A stretch of DNA of 64,000 bases from contig JAJUJM010000001.1 in NCBI GenBank assembly GCA_029265315.1, positions 243,463-307,462 on the forward strand, written 5' to 3'. The first letter of the stretch is position 1. The number at the start of each line of letters is the position of its first letter. Below the pieces are notes generated by a model that was given only the letters and a program-made list of their open reading frames with translations, did not search any database and was not told where the DNA came from. The stretch is from Actinomycetota bacterium (GTDB lineage Bacteria > Actinomycetota > Coriobacteriia > Anaerosomatales > PHET01). This document shows positions 8,956-19,467 of this stretch, one piece after another. A program made the translations under genes and the position numbers.

Positions 8956-10683
8956 CTAGTGCGCGAAGCGCGCTCGCTCGCTGATGACGAGCTCAGTCAT
9001 GTGCTCGACCGCGTCAGGGATGGAGACGGTGAGACGGTTCCCGGTCGCCCGATCCTTGAGCTCGACGACGCCGTCGGCAACGCCTCGCTTGCCAACGATC
9101 AGCTGGTACGGCCAGCCGATGAGGTCCGCGTCTGCGAACTTGACACCCGCTCGCTCGTCGCGGTCGTCGATGACGACCTCGACCCCGGCGGCAGCCAGGT
9201 CTTTCCAGATCCCCTCGGCGAGTGCGATGACTTCGTCATCGTCGGACAGCGGAAGGATCGCGACTTCGAGCGGTGCCACCGATATCGGCCAGATGATGCC
9301 GGACTCGTCGCAGTGCTGTTCTATGACCGCGGCGAGCGAGCGGCTGATGCCCACGCCGTAGCATCCCATCACGAACGGACGCTCCTCACCGTTCTCGTCG
9401 GTGAAGCGGGCCCCCATGGCCTCCGAGTACTTGGTGCCCAGCTGGAACACCTGACTCACTTCGATGCCGCGAGCGCCGGAGAGGGTCTGACCACAGATGG
9501 GGCAGCCATCTCCCGGTCTGGCGACGACGAGGTCGGCCCATAGGTCCACGGTGAAGTCGCGGCCGGGCATCGCTCCGAAGAGGTGGAACCCGTCCTCGTT
9601 CGCACCGACGGCCCAGGACACCTCGTCGCGCAAGGAGGTGTCGGCCACCACCATGGTCCCTTCTGGTGGGTTGACGGGCCCGAGGGAGCCCTTGGGGATC
9701 CGGAACCGGTCGAAATCGTCATCATCCAGCAGTTCGATTCCGGGCACGGCGGTGTTCGCTTTGACGGGATTCAGTTCGCGGTCGCCCGGGACACACAGGT
9801 ACACGAGGCGACCCTCCGGTGTCTTTCCGGCCATGGTCTTGACCGTGTCGTGTTCCGGAATGCCGAAAGCCGAGGCCAACTCGGCGATGGTCTTGATCCC
9901 CGGCGTCGCGTGGCGAGAGATTTCGACAGGCGAGGTCGACCGCGGATCCCTTGAGACCACTGCGCTGGCTGCTTCGACGTTGGCGGCCCAACCGCACTCG
10001 CAGTAGACGAGGTCGGCCTCACCGGCGTCCGCGAGGGCCATGAACTCCGTGGTGACGCTGCCGCCGATCTGCCCCGAATCGGCCACGACGGGTCGATAGA
10101 CGAGATCGAGACGCTCGCAGATACGTCCGTACGCGCGAGCCTGCGCGTCGTAGTGTTCCTGCAGGGACTGTTGATCAGCGTGGAAGGAGTATGCGTCCTT
10201 CATGATGAATTCTCGACCTCTGAGCAGTCCGAACCGAGGCCGGACCTCGTCTCTGAACTTCACGTTGATCTGGTAGAGCGACACCGGAAGGTCGCGGTAC
10301 GAGCGGATCTCATTGCGAACGAGGGCGGTGATGATCTCCTCGTGGGTCGGGCCCAAGCAGAAATCGCGTCCGTGTCGGTCCTTCAAACGGGCCAGCTCCG
10401 GACCGTACACCGTCCAGCGACCGGACTCGATCCACAGTTCAGCGGGTTGGACCACCGGAAGCAGCAGCTCCTGGGAGCCGATGGCGTCCATCTCCTGGCG
10501 GACGATGTCCTCGATCTTGGCGATGGAGCGCCACCCTAACGGGAGGAACGAGTAGATGCCGCTGGCGGCTTTGCGGATCATGCCGGCACGGAGGAGCAGT
10601 CGATGTGAAGCGAGTTCGGCTTCGACCGGAACCTCTCTGAGGGTGGGCGCATAGAGGGTCGACATACGGAGTGCCACTGCCAT
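8956..10683 (-). CDS. proS: Prolyl-tRNA synthetase (bacterial type)
   Basis: Class II aminoacyl-tRNA synthetase charging tRNA-Pro. The 575-residue length and order fit the bacterial (E. coli-like) type: motif 1 region near residues 30-75, motif 2 with RPRFGLLRGREFIMKDAYSF near 148-167, and an inserted YbaK-like editing domain (about 225-385) that hydrolyses misacylated Ala-tRNA-Pro. The class II motif 3 follows, then the C-terminal anticodon-binding domain. The ATG at 10683 has GGAG about 11 bases upstream. The frame also contains an ATG six codons later (MSTLYAPTLRE) that is equally plausible. No T-box-like leader is seen in the 93-base gap to ispG. Confidence 0.96.
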   Translation of the reverse strand: MAVALRMSTLYAPTLREVPVEAELASHRLLLRAGMIRKAASGIYSFLPLGWRSIAKIEDIVRQEMDAIGSQELLLPVVQPAELWIESGRWTVYGPELARLKDRHGRDFCLGPTHEEIITALVRNEIRSYRDLPVSLYQINVKFRDEVRPRFGLLRGREFIMKDAYSFHADQQSLQEHYDAQARAYGRICERLDLVYRPVVADSGQIGGSVTTEFMALADAGEADLVYCECGWAANVEAASAVVSRDPRSTSPVEISRHATPGIKTIAELASAFGIPEHDTVKTMAGKTPEGRLVYLCVPGDRELNPVKANTAVPGIELLDDDDFDRFRIPKGSLGPVNPPEGTMVVADTSLRDEVSWAVGANEDGFHLFGAMPGRDFTVDLWADLVVARPGDGCPICGQTLSGARGIEVSQVFQLGTKYSEAMGARFTDENGEERPFVMGCYGVGISRSLAAVIEQHCDESGIIWPISVAPLEVAILPLSDDDEVIALAEGIWKDLAAAGVEVVIDDRDERAGVKFADADLIGWPYQLIVGKRGVADGVVELKDRATGNRLTVSIPDAVEHMTELVISERARFAH

Positions 10684-10776
10684 GGATCAGAACGCTCCAT
10701 TCAGTCCGGGATGACGTCACGCGTCCGAGGGTGGTGCGATGAGCAGGATACCAGCTCGTGGGGTGCAGGGCGGTGG

Positions 10777-11832
10777 CTACGTGCGATGCTCGAGGCGGGA
10801 GACCTCTTCGAGCAGTGCGTCAACGATGTCGGCCTCAGGGACTTTGCGTACCGGTGCGCCCTTGGCGAAGATCACGCCGACGCCCGGACCGGCGGCGACG
10901 CCGATGTCGGCCTCCGCGGCCTCGCCCGGGCCGTTGACGACGCAGCCCATGACCGCGACCTTGACGGGGCTTGTCGACTTCGCAAGCCTGTCCTGGACCT
11001 CAGCGGCGATGGCGACGAGGTCCACTTCGCAACGACCGCACGTGGGACAGCTTATCAACTCCGGCCCCCGGCGACGCAGGTCCAGCGCCGCGAGGATCTC
11101 CCACGCGACACGTACCTCTTCCAGCGGGTCTGCTGTGAGGGACACGCGGATGGTGTCTCCGATCCCTTCAGACAGGAGCACCCCTATGCCTATCGAGGAC
11201 TTGACTGTTCCGGACAGCAGCGTGCCGGCCTCGGTGACACCCACGTGCAGCGGGAACGGCAACTCGTCCGCCAGCAGACGATACGCTTGAAGGGTCGGTC
11301 CGACGCTGGACGCCTTGGCTGACACGACGATGTCCTCGAAGCCACGAGATGTGAAGTGCTCGCAGAAAGCGCGGGCACTCGAGGCGAGTTTGACGGCGAG
11401 CGGTTCGTCAAGGTCGCGATACTGTCGTGCGAGCGAGCCGGCGTTCACCCCTATCCGTATCGGGATGCCTGCCTCCCCCGCCGCGTCGATGACGGCGTCA
11501 ACCCGTGACAGGTCGCCGATGTTGCCGGGGTTGATCCTGAGCTTGGAGGCGCCGCGCCGGGCGGCTTCGATAGCGAGACGATGGTCGAAGTGCACGTCCG
11601 CCACGACGGGGAGCGGACTGAGCTCGCAGACGGTTGCGAACCCGTCCAGGGCATCCGCGTGCGGGATGGCGACGCGAACGATCTCGCAACCGGACTGCTC
11701 CAACGCGCGGATCTGCGACAACGTCGCATCGTGGTCGCGGGTGTCGGTATTCGTCATCGACTGGACGGACACGGGCGCTCCGCCACCGATCGCGACGTCG
11801 CCTACTCTGACCTGGCGCGTCGGGTGAGTCAT
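10777..11832 (-). CDS. ispG: 4-hydroxy-3-methylbut-2-en-1-yl diphosphate synthase (GcpE)
   Basis: IspG makes HMBPP from ME-cPP in the MEP isoprenoid pathway, using a [4Fe-4S] cluster. The 351-residue protein has the TIM-barrel start with PVSVQSMTNTDTRD, the conserved KLRINPGNIG strand, and the cluster cysteines CPTCGRC (two used) and CVVNGPGE near residues 260-310. It is followed by rseP and dxr, so two MEP genes share this neighbourhood with uppS, which uses their product. Length matches the short bacterial type without the plant-like insert. Confidence 0.96.
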   Translation of the reverse strand: MTHPTRQVRVGDVAIGGGAPVSVQSMTNTDTRDHDATLSQIRALEQSGCEIVRVAIPHADALDGFATVCELSPLPVVADVHFDHRLAIEAARRGASKLRINPGNIGDLSRVDAVIDAAGEAGIPIRIGVNAGSLARQYRDLDEPLAVKLASSARAFCEHFTSRGFEDIVVSAKASSVGPTLQAYRLLADELPFPLHVGVTEAGTLLSGTVKSSIGIGVLLSEGIGDTIRVSLTADPLEEVRVAWEILAALDLRRRGPELISCPTCGRCEVDLVAIAAEVQDRLAKSTSPVKVAVMGCVVNGPGEAAEADIGVAAGPGVGVIFAKGAPVRKVPEADIVDALLEEVSRLEHRT

Positions 11833-11854
11833 CTTCAGGTGTTCCCCTCGTGGT

Positions 11855-13114
11855 TCAGCCTCCGATGAGGCGGGTCACGTCCTGGAACATAAGATAGCCG
11901 ATGAGCGCGAACAGCAGGATCGCACCGGAGAGCGAAAGCCCGAGCGACAGGTTGCGTGGAAGAGGGCGACCCCGCAGACGCTCGATCACCTCGATGGCGA
12001 CTTTGCCGCCGTCCAAGGGCGGGATCGGCAGGATGTTGATGACGCCCAGCGAGAGCGACAGGACGGCGATCATGCCGGCATAGTCGAGTGGGCCGGAGCG
12101 TGCCGCCTCGGCTGCGTAGTACGCCGCTCCTATCACGCTTGATGACTGGGCGACGGATGCCTGGAAGGTCTCGGGGCTGAAGAAGCCGGTGATGGCGACG
12201 AATGTCATGGCGATGTATGAGAACGAAAGGCCGAAGGCCTCGACGACCGAGGGTCTGACCGTGACGAGCTCCGGGGTCACTCCCAGAAGCGCTCGGCCGG
12301 TTCGCGGGTTCTCTCCGAGCGTCGCACGCACGCGCATCGAGCGGTCGCCGCGCTCAAGGGTGATCGTGACGCTGTCTCCGGGTTCGAATCTCGCGATGAT
12401 GTCGACGAGCCTTGGGAAGTCGGGGGTCCTGACATCGTTCACTGCAGTGATTCGATCGCCGGGCAGCAGGCCGGCACGTTCAGCGGCCGAGCTCTGAGCG
12501 ACCGTGCCAATGGCACCGGTGTCTTTCATGTAACCGAACGTCGAGAGCGTGAAGGTGAACACCGCGATGGCGGTTGCGAGATTCAAGGCCACACCCATGG
12601 ACAGCACGATGATGCGTTTCGGCGTGCTGAGCGCGCGGTAGGTGACCGAGCGCGCGCGACCGAGTAAGGAGGCGGGGTCGTCGGCCTCAGCCGGGTCGAA
12701 CCGGCTGTGGTACGTGTGGTCCTCCGCAGGGTCCGCCTCCAGCGCGTCCCAGTCAGCCAGGGTGATGAGCAGCCTGTCGGCCCTCGATTCGTCGATCCCG
12801 AGTTCGGTGGCGACGGTGAAAGCGGTCGCAGAACCGTGTCGGGTGACGCTGGCGAGCGCGGGTGCGAGCAGCGGGTCTTCTGGGCCGGGCTCCATGCCGG
12901 CGATACGCACATAGCCGCCGAGAGGCACGGCGGTAACACCGTACGACGTCTTCTTGCCATGAAAGCGGATGGCAGGACCAGGGAGACCGACCATGAACTC
13001 GTGGACCTTGACGCCGAAGATCCGGGCGGCGAGGAAGTGACCCCCCTCATGTATCACCACGAGTAGGCTGAAGGTGACGATTCCCCAGAAAAGGGCTGCG
13101 AGCCCGTCGTTCAT
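11855..13114 (-). CDS. rseP: Site-2 intramembrane metalloprotease RseP-like, with extra insert
   Basis: M50 family zinc protease cutting transmembrane substrates such as anti-sigma factors or remnant signal peptides. The zinc motif HEGGH is at residues 22-26 in the first membrane helix. A GGYVRIAGM loop, one PDZ domain (about 200-285) and the second active-site motif NILPIPPLDGG near 365-375 follow, ending with a C-terminal hydrophobic helix. Between GGYVRIAGM and the second membrane helix there are about 85 extra residues (76-160), predicted largely helical and polar, absent from typical RseP. The ATG has GAGGGAG upstream. It lies in the conserved ispG-rseP-dxr-cdsA-uppS cluster. Confidence 0.93.
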   Translation of the reverse strand: MNDGLAALFWGIVTFSLLVVIHEGGHFLAARIFGVKVHEFMVGLPGPAIRFHGKKTSYGVTAVPLGGYVRIAGMEPGPEDPLLAPALASVTRHGSATAFTVATELGIDESRADRLLITLADWDALEADPAEDHTYHSRFDPAEADDPASLLGRARSVTYRALSTPKRIIVLSMGVALNLATAIAVFTFTLSTFGYMKDTGAIGTVAQSSAAERAGLLPGDRITAVNDVRTPDFPRLVDIIARFEPGDSVTITLERGDRSMRVRATLGENPRTGRALLGVTPELVTVRPSVVEAFGLSFSYIAMTFVAITGFFSPETFQASVAQSSSVIGAAYYAAEAARSGPLDYAGMIAVLSLSLGVINILPIPPLDGGKVAIEVIERLRGRPLPRNLSLGLSLSGAILLFALIGYLMFQDVTRLIGG

Positions 13115-13223
13115 GAGACTCCCTCAGGTCGCGACAGTCCCCAACTCGAATGGTCGGAAGAGGACTGCGTCAGGAACGGCTTGTGCCCAAGCAGCAGTGC
13201 AAAGCGTACGCCAGCTGGACGTG

Positions 13224-14378
13224 TCACTCCTGTGTGTGCAGGTGCTTGTGAGCGCAGGCCCGCGCCCAAGCGTCAACGGATTCGACCTGGTCGATGGATG
13301 ACAAGGGTTCGACTTCATGTTCCCGCATGACGCTGTCGATGACGCGTTCTATGTCGAGGAACCCACAGGCGCCCTCAAGGAACGCGGCGACCGCGACCTC
13401 GTTGGCGGCGTTCATCGCGGCCGGCATCGTTCCTCCGATATGTCCTGCCTCGAACGCGAGGACAAGGCAGCGGAACACATCGAGGTCTGGCGCACCGAAG
13501 TCCAAACGCCCAAGCGTCTGGAAGTCCACCGGCTCGACGGGCGAGGGCCAGCGACGTGGGCTCGAGAATGCGTACTGGATGGGGATCCGCATATCGGTGG
13601 CGCCGAGGTGCGCCTTGACGCTGCCATCCGCGAATTCGACCATCGAGTGGACGCAGCTCTGGGGATGGATGACCACGCGTATGTCGGGGTACGGCACACC
13701 GAAGAGGTGGTGGGCCTCGATGACCTCGAGTCCCTTGTTCATGAGTGTGGCGGAATCAACCGTGATCTTGGGCCCCATGGTCCAGGTCGGATGGCTGAGG
13801 GCCTGTGAGGGAGTGACGGTCGCGAGCTGCTCGCGGGTCATCCCCCTGAAAGGCCCACCGCTCGCGGTGAGCCAGATTCGAGAGACGTCGCGGTCGTCCT
13901 CACCGGAGAGACACTGCGCGATGGCGGAGTGGTCGCTGTCCACGGGGATGAGCTGGTTCGGCTCGGCGAGTGCTGTCACGAGGGGGCCCCCGATGACCAG
14001 AGACTCCTTGTTGGCCAATGCCAGCGTGTGACCGGACCTCAAGGCCGCGACGGTCGCCCTGAGCCCTGCCGACCCCACCAAGGCGTTCAAGACGACGTCG
14101 ACGTCATCGCGCTCGGCGAGTTCGACGATGGCGGCATCACCTGCGTCTACCGAGAGGTCAGGTCGCGCTTCGCGCAGGAGACGAGCGGCGGCCTCGTCCG
14201 CGAGCGCGACGTGCCCTGCCCCCAGCTCCCTCGCCTGCTCGGCGAGCAGCTCGAAGCTTGAGTTGGCTGCGAGCGCCACGACCTCGATGCGGTCCGAGTT
14301 GAACGCGGCGATCTCAACCGCCTGGCGGCCTATCGATCCGGTGCTGCCGAGGATGGTGACCCGGAGTCGTTCGCTCAC
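13224..14378 (-). CDS. dxr: 1-deoxy-D-xylulose-5-phosphate reductoisomerase
   Basis: DXR converts DXP to MEP with NADPH, the committed step of the MEP pathway. The NADPH-binding GSTGSIGRQAV is at the N-terminus. The substrate loop GGPFRGM, the metal-binding region with ENSDHSAI-like VDSDHSAIAQCL, and MEFADGSVKA-like motifs are all present. I chose the GTG at 14378 (GGGGAGG six bases upstream, GTGA overlap with the cdsA stop) rather than the upstream ATG, which would add 14 codons inside cdsA. Final length is 384 residues, normal for the family. Confidence 0.96.
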   Translation of the reverse strand: MSERLRVTILGSTGSIGRQAVEIAAFNSDRIEVVALAANSSFELLAEQARELGAGHVALADEAAARLLREARPDLSVDAGDAAIVELAERDDVDVVLNALVGSAGLRATVAALRSGHTLALANKESLVIGGPLVTALAEPNQLIPVDSDHSAIAQCLSGEDDRDVSRIWLTASGGPFRGMTREQLATVTPSQALSHPTWTMGPKITVDSATLMNKGLEVIEAHHLFGVPYPDIRVVIHPQSCVHSMVEFADGSVKAHLGATDMRIPIQYAFSSPRRWPSPVEPVDFQTLGRLDFGAPDLDVFRCLVLAFEAGHIGGTMPAAMNAANEVAVAAFLEGACGFLDIERVIDSVMREHEVEPLSSIDQVESVDAWARACAHKHLHTQE

Positions 14379-15223
14379 GACGCGCCTCCCCACACGAGTA
14401 TCCAGTAGGCGACAAGACACGCGAGGATGAGGGAGTCGAGGCGGTCGAGGAACCCGCCGTGACCGGGGAGCATGGTGCCCGAGTCCTTGACGCCCGCCTC
14501 ACGCTTCATCCGGGATTCAGCAAGGTCGCCGATGACTGATGAGACGGCGACCCCGAGGCCGCACGGGATGCCGAGGGACAGCGGTATGGTACTCCAAGGA
14601 AGGAGCGGCACGAGAACCCACACGGCGACACAGGCCGCGACGCCCGCGATGAACCCCTCCCACGACTTCTTGGGCGAGATATGGGGGGCGAGCTTGTGGC
14701 GTCCGATCGTGGAGCCGATGAAGTACGCTGCGACGTCACTCGCCCACACACTGACGACAAGAGCCAAAGAGAGTGTCAAGCCGCCGTCGAACGTGCGGAT
14801 GAGCACGAGGTAGCTGAGGAGAAAACCAGTGTACAGGGCACCGAAGATCGTTTCAGCGGTGTCCGCGGTGCTGACGCGGCGGATCAAGGTGTGCCAGATC
14901 AAGGCGGCGGCAGCCAGGACAGTCACGACTGACATGACACCGGAAAGACCCCATAGAGCCGCGGACAGGGGCATCCCTGCGGCGGCGGCTACGCCGATGA
15001 GTTCGTTGGGCAGGCGGGCTTCGCGGCGTTGCATGGCGTAGAACTCACCCGCAGCCAGACCGGCCATGACGGCGAAGACGAGCGCGGTCGGGAGTGGGCC
15101 GGCGATGATCGAGGCGAGAATGGCGAGACCGTAAAGCGTAGCGGTCAGGACTCGTACTGCGAGGGCCGCAGGCCGTATCCCGTCGGGCTCCTCGACCAAG
15201 GGTGTGGGCGGCGGGCAGGTCAT
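14375..15223 (-). CDS. cdsA: Phosphatidate cytidylyltransferase
   Basis: CdsA makes CDP-diacylglycerol from phosphatidate and CTP in the membrane. The 282-residue protein has about seven to eight hydrophobic helices and ends with the family signature around KREAGVKDSGTMLPGHGGFLDRLDS (positive loop, then DR-D). The ATG at 15223 overlaps the uppS stop (ATGA, 15220-15223). The frame is open much further upstream, but that part is an Arg/His-rich shadow of uppS and should not be annotated. It sits between uppS and dxr as in many bacteria. Confidence 0.95.
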   Translation of the reverse strand: MTCPPPTPLVEEPDGIRPAALAVRVLTATLYGLAILASIIAGPLPTALVFAVMAGLAAGEFYAMQRREARLPNELIGVAAAAGMPLSAALWGLSGVMSVVTVLAAAALIWHTLIRRVSTADTAETIFGALYTGFLLSYLVLIRTFDGGLTLSLALVVSVWASDVAAYFIGSTIGRHKLAPHISPKKSWEGFIAGVAACVAVWVLVPLLPWSTIPLSLGIPCGLGVAVSSVIGDLAESRMKREAGVKDSGTMLPGHGGFLDRLDSLILACLVAYWILVWGGAS

Positions 15224-15999
15224 GAACTGCCACCGAACCGTCGTTCGCGGGCCTGGAAGTCGACGATCGACTTGAGCAGGTCGGTGCGATCGAAGTCGGG
15301 CCACAGAGTCGCGGTCACCCACAGTTCGGCGTACGCGATCTCCCACAGAAGGAAGTTCGAGACCCTCATCTCCCCGCTCGTCCGTATGAGCAGATCGGGG
15401 TCTGGTATGCCCGCGGTGGAAAGGTGCTCGGCAACGGTGTCCTCCCCGATGGCCTGAGGACTGAGCACGCCTCGCACGCAATCGGCGGCGATGGCACGGA
15501 CAGCGCGGACGAGATCCTGCCTGGCGCCGTAGTTCAGGGCCACCACGAGCGTGAGTCCGGTGTTGCCCGCGGTGCGGTCGATGCATCGATGGAAGGCGTC
15601 ACGGGTTTCAGGAGGGACATCATCCATCCCGCCGATCACGCGCACACGAACGTTCATCTGCTCGAGATTGGACAGCTCCCGCTCGAGCACCTCGACGAAG
15701 AGTCGCATGAGTCCGAGGACCTCGTCACGGGGACGGGCCCAGTTCTCGGACGAGAACGAGTAGATGGTGAGGTACTCGATCCCGAGTTCGATGGATGCGG
15801 CGATCACCTCGCGTACCGCCTTCGCGCCCGCGCGGTGTCCGGCGAGTCGCGGGAGACCGCGCCGTGCGGCCCAGCGTCCGTTACCGTCCATGATGACGGC
15901 GACATGTCGAGGCACTGCGGTGCGGTCGAGGCGCGCGAGCAGCTCGACCGCCCGCTTGCCGCGGAAGAATGGGGTCTGCGACGGGTTGTTGGTGCCCAC
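15220..15999 (-). CDS. uppS: Undecaprenyl diphosphate synthase (isoprenyl transferase)
   Basis: Cis-prenyltransferase that builds the C55 carrier lipid for peptidoglycan from FPP and IPP. The 259-residue protein has the hallmark VAVIMDGNGRWA (catalytic aspartate), GHRAGAKAV, YSFSSENWARP and the C-terminal DLLIRTSGEMRVSNFLLW region. Start is a GTG with GGAGG about 12 bases upstream, a somewhat long spacing; no nearer in-frame start exists before the active site. It follows frr by 7 bases. Confidence 0.95.
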   Translation of the reverse strand: MGTNNPSQTPFFRGKRAVELLARLDRTAVPRHVAVIMDGNGRWAARRGLPRLAGHRAGAKAVREVIAASIELGIEYLTIYSFSSENWARPRDEVLGLMRLFVEVLERELSNLEQMNVRVRVIGGMDDVPPETRDAFHRCIDRTAGNTGLTLVVALNYGARQDLVRAVRAIAADCVRGVLSPQAIGEDTVAEHLSTAGIPDPDLLIRTSGEMRVSNFLLWEIAYAELWVTATLWPDFDRTDLLKSIVDFQARERRFGGSS

Positions 16000-16006
16000 T
16001 ACGGAG

Positions 16007-17337
<1,331 letters not shown>

Positions 17338-17350
17338 TCAGAATACCGCG

Positions 17351-17383
17351 AAACGGACCGGCGAGTGGTGCGCCGGTCCGTTT
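17351..17383 (-). terminator. Intrinsic terminator/attenuator after tsf
   Basis: A perfect 13-bp stem (17351-17363 with 17371-17383) with a 7-base loop lies 32 bases after the tsf stop. On the minus strand the 3' side ends in only TTT, so it may be partial (attenuator-like) and allow some read-through into pyrH. On the plus strand it would be followed by TTCTT, but no plus gene precedes it. Confidence 0.75.
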
Positions 17384-17415
17384 CTTCACGGATTCGTGGA
17401 TGGCAGCGAGAGAGT

Positions 17416-18309
17416 CTACTCGCCGGTGCTGGTCTCGCCGAGGGTCCAGCGGGAGAAGCCGACGATGGAGATGTCGTCCGAGACGGCCTTGGATATGGTC
17501 GCCAGGTACTGGGCCACCGTGGAGTCCTGGTCCTTGACGAAGACCTGCTCGGGCAGGACGACTTCTTTGTAGTACTTCTCCAAGCGGCCTTGAGCCATCT
17601 TCTCCTGGATCGCTTCGGGCTTGCCGGACTCTGCGGCCTGCGCTTTGTAGATGGAAAGCTCGTGCTCCACGACGTCAGCGGGCACGGCCTCACGTGAATG
17701 GAAGAGAGGCATCGCGGCCGCGACCTGCATGGCGATGTCTCGCGCGGCGGTCTTGAATGAGTCATTGGTCGCGGTGGCCGGGTTCGAGAAAGCGAACTCG
17801 ACCAGCACGCCTATCTTCCCGCCACCATGGATGTACGTCGCCACCGCACCGGTGCCGGCTACCTCGACGCGCTCGAAACGGGCGATGCCCATGTTCTCGC
17901 CCAGCTTGCCGACGGCCTCGCCCAGGACCTCCTCGACAGTCAGGCCGCGGTCGCCGTACGGAGCGGCCATGAGAGCGGGGATGTCCGCCGGGGCGGTCGC
18001 AACGACGGTATCGGCGAGCGTCTGGACGAACGAGGTGAACTCGGCGTTGCGAGCGACGAAATCAGTCTCACAGTTCAGCTCCACCAAGGCGGCGACGGAC
18101 GCATCGTCGTTGACCGATGCGGCTATCGCACCTTCGTTAGTCGCTCGGCCGGCTTTCTTGGCAAGTGCGGCGAGACCCCGAGTCCGAAGGATGTCGACGG
18201 CTCTGTCCATGTCGCCCTCTGCTTCTACGAGGGCCTTCTTGCACTCCATCATGCCTGCGCCCGTGCACTCGCGCAGTTCCTTGACCATCCCGGCGGTTAC
18301 CTCAGCCAT
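17416..18309 (-). CDS. tsf: Translation elongation factor Ts
   Basis: EF-Ts exchanges GDP for GTP on EF-Tu. The N-terminal UBA-like module has VKELRECTGAGMMECKKAL. The core contains the EF-Tu contact region with NCETDFVARN near residue 80, and the two alpha/beta subdomains follow. At 297 residues it is the long (E. coli-like, two-subdomain) type. GAGGA lies three bases before the ATG. It follows rpsB by 71 bases and is followed by a strong hairpin. Confidence 0.96.
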   Translation of the reverse strand: MAEVTAGMVKELRECTGAGMMECKKALVEAEGDMDRAVDILRTRGLAALAKKAGRATNEGAIAASVNDDASVAALVELNCETDFVARNAEFTSFVQTLADTVVATAPADIPALMAAPYGDRGLTVEEVLGEAVGKLGENMGIARFERVEVAGTGAVATYIHGGGKIGVLVEFAFSNPATATNDSFKTAARDIAMQVAAAMPLFHSREAVPADVVEHELSIYKAQAAESGKPEAIQEKMAQGRLEKYYKEVVLPEQVFVKDQDSTVAQYLATISKAVSDDISIVGFSRWTLGETSTGE

Positions 18310-18380
18310 TGTTCCTCAGGCTCCTTCGTGAAGTCGAAGTGGTATCAGCTGTCAGCGAAGCGTCGTGGAGAGAGTGCCGC

Positions 18381-19220
18381 TCACTCGGCATCCTCATCAG
18401 AGATGGACGGGTCATCATCGGCGGTGGGACCGCCGACCACGTCGGTCTCGTCCTCCTCGACAGGGGCCACGTCGTCCCTGTCGTCGACAACGACCGGCGT
18501 GGCCTCGACGTGAGACTCGACGACGGGGATATCAGGGAGGGCCCCCCGGCCGTCGATGATCGCGTCGGCGATGACGCGGGCCATCAGCGCAACAGAACGG
18601 ATGGCATCGTCGTTGCCGGGAATGACGTAGTCGACCTCATCGGGATCGGCGTTCGTGTCCACCAAGCCGATGATCGGAATGCGCAGCCTACGCGCCTCCT
18701 TGATGGCGATGTCCTCGCGCTTGGTGTCCACCACGAAGATGGCTGCCGGGAGATCGCGCATCTCCCGAACTCCGTCCAGATTCGCCTTGAGTTTCTCGAG
18801 TTCCTTGCGGCGGATGATCTGCTCTTTCTTAGGAAGCGACGCCATGCGGCCATCGGCCTCCATCGCCTCGAGCTCTTCCATGCGTTGGACTCGTCCGCGC
18901 ATGGTCACGAAGTTCGTGAGCATCCCGCCCAGCCAGCGGTTGGTCACATAGGGCATGCCGGCACGCATCGCCTCGGTCATCATCGGCTCCTGTGCCTGCT
19001 TCTTGGTGCCGACGAAGAGGATCTGTTGGCCGCGCTGACCGATGGCGCGGGAGAACTGGTAGGCACGCTCGAGCTCTCGCAGAGTCCGCTGTAGGTCGAA
19101 GATGTAGATGCCGGAACGTTCGGTGAAGATGTATGGCTTCATCTTCGGGTTCCAGCGACGGGTCTGGTGTCCGAAGTGGACACCGGCCTCGAGGAGGCTG
19201 CGCATGGTGACAACGGGCAT
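18381..19220 (-). CDS. rpsB: 30S ribosomal protein S2 with acidic C-terminal tail
   Basis: S2 binds the 30S head/body region and, in other bacteria, represses its own operon. The 279-residue protein has the standard core: [38 protein letters not shown], then [15 protein letters not shown] and [10 protein letters not shown]. About 50 extra C-terminal residues after [11 protein letters not shown] are rich in Asp/Glu and Val, an extension seen in several actinobacterial S2 proteins. GTAGGA precedes the ATG. It has its own promoter and a structured leader upstream (see separate entries). Confidence 0.97.
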   Translation of the reverse strand: MPVVTMRSLLEAGVHFGHQTRRWNPKMKPYIFTERSGIYIFDLQRTLRELERAYQFSRAIGQRGQQILFVGTKKQAQEPMMTEAMRAGMPYVTNRWLGGMLTNFVTMRGRVQRMEELEAMEADGRMASLPKKEQIIRRKELEKLKANLDGVREMRDLPAAIFVVDTKREDIAIKEARRLRIPIIGLVDTNADPDEVDYVIPGNDDAIRSVALMARVIADAIIDGRGALPDIPVVESHVEATPVVVDDRDDVAPVEEDETDVVGGPTADDDPSISDEDAE

Positions 19221-19248
19221 ATCGATCCTACCTTTCCGGTTGGGCCTC

Positions 19249-19313
19249 CGCCCGACTCATCCCCCGACGCGATCGCAGACACCTGCGACACCGTGCGCCG
19301 GAATCCTCGGGCG
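19249..19313 (-). promoter_or_regulatory. Structured 5' leader of rpsB (candidate autoregulatory RNA)
   Basis: The transcript between the promoter and rpsB can form three nested helices: an outer 7-bp stem (19249-19255 with 19307-19313), a middle 6-bp stem with one G-U (19265-19270 with 19295-19300), and an apical 6-bp stem with an ACAC/GTGT tetraloop (19273-19278 with 19283-19288). The helices are collinear and uninterrupted by each other, which is more order than expected by chance. S2 leaders with regulatory folds are known in other phyla; whether this belongs to one of them is not established. Confidence 0.4.
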
Positions 19314-19334
19314 TGTGAATTGAAGAGCCAAAGA

Positions 19335-19365
19335 ACTATATCAGAAAACGCAGCACTCTGGGCAA
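19335..19365 (-). promoter_or_regulatory. Promoter of rpsB-tsf
   Basis: TATAGT (19335-19340) matches the -10 consensus at 5/6. TTGCCC (19360-19365) is a -35 candidate at the long spacing of 19 bases. This gives a leader of roughly 105-110 bases before rpsB. The rest of the 247-base gap up to the response-regulator gene holds no open frame and only weak hairpins. Confidence 0.5.
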
Positions 19366-19467
19366 GCCAATCAGACCGACGCCGACGGTCAAGGTGAGCT
19401 TGGACATGCCGAGAAGCGACCGAAGGGTCACAGGACTGAGGGAACAGGGCGCAGCCATGGAACCGAA

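Noticed and set aside
10684-10776. T-box or other tRNA-sensing leader before proS
   Set aside because: The 93-base gap has no specifier stem, no AGGGTGG-type T-box sequence and no terminator hairpin.
12378-12395. T-loop-like GGGTTCGAATC sequence suggesting a tRNA
   Set aside because: It lies within the rseP coding sequence; no acceptor, D or anticodon stems can be formed around it.
15224-15586. N-terminal extension of cdsA
   Set aside because: The extra 121 residues are Arg/His-rich shadow of uppS; the ATG at 15223 overlaps the uppS stop and gives the normal length.
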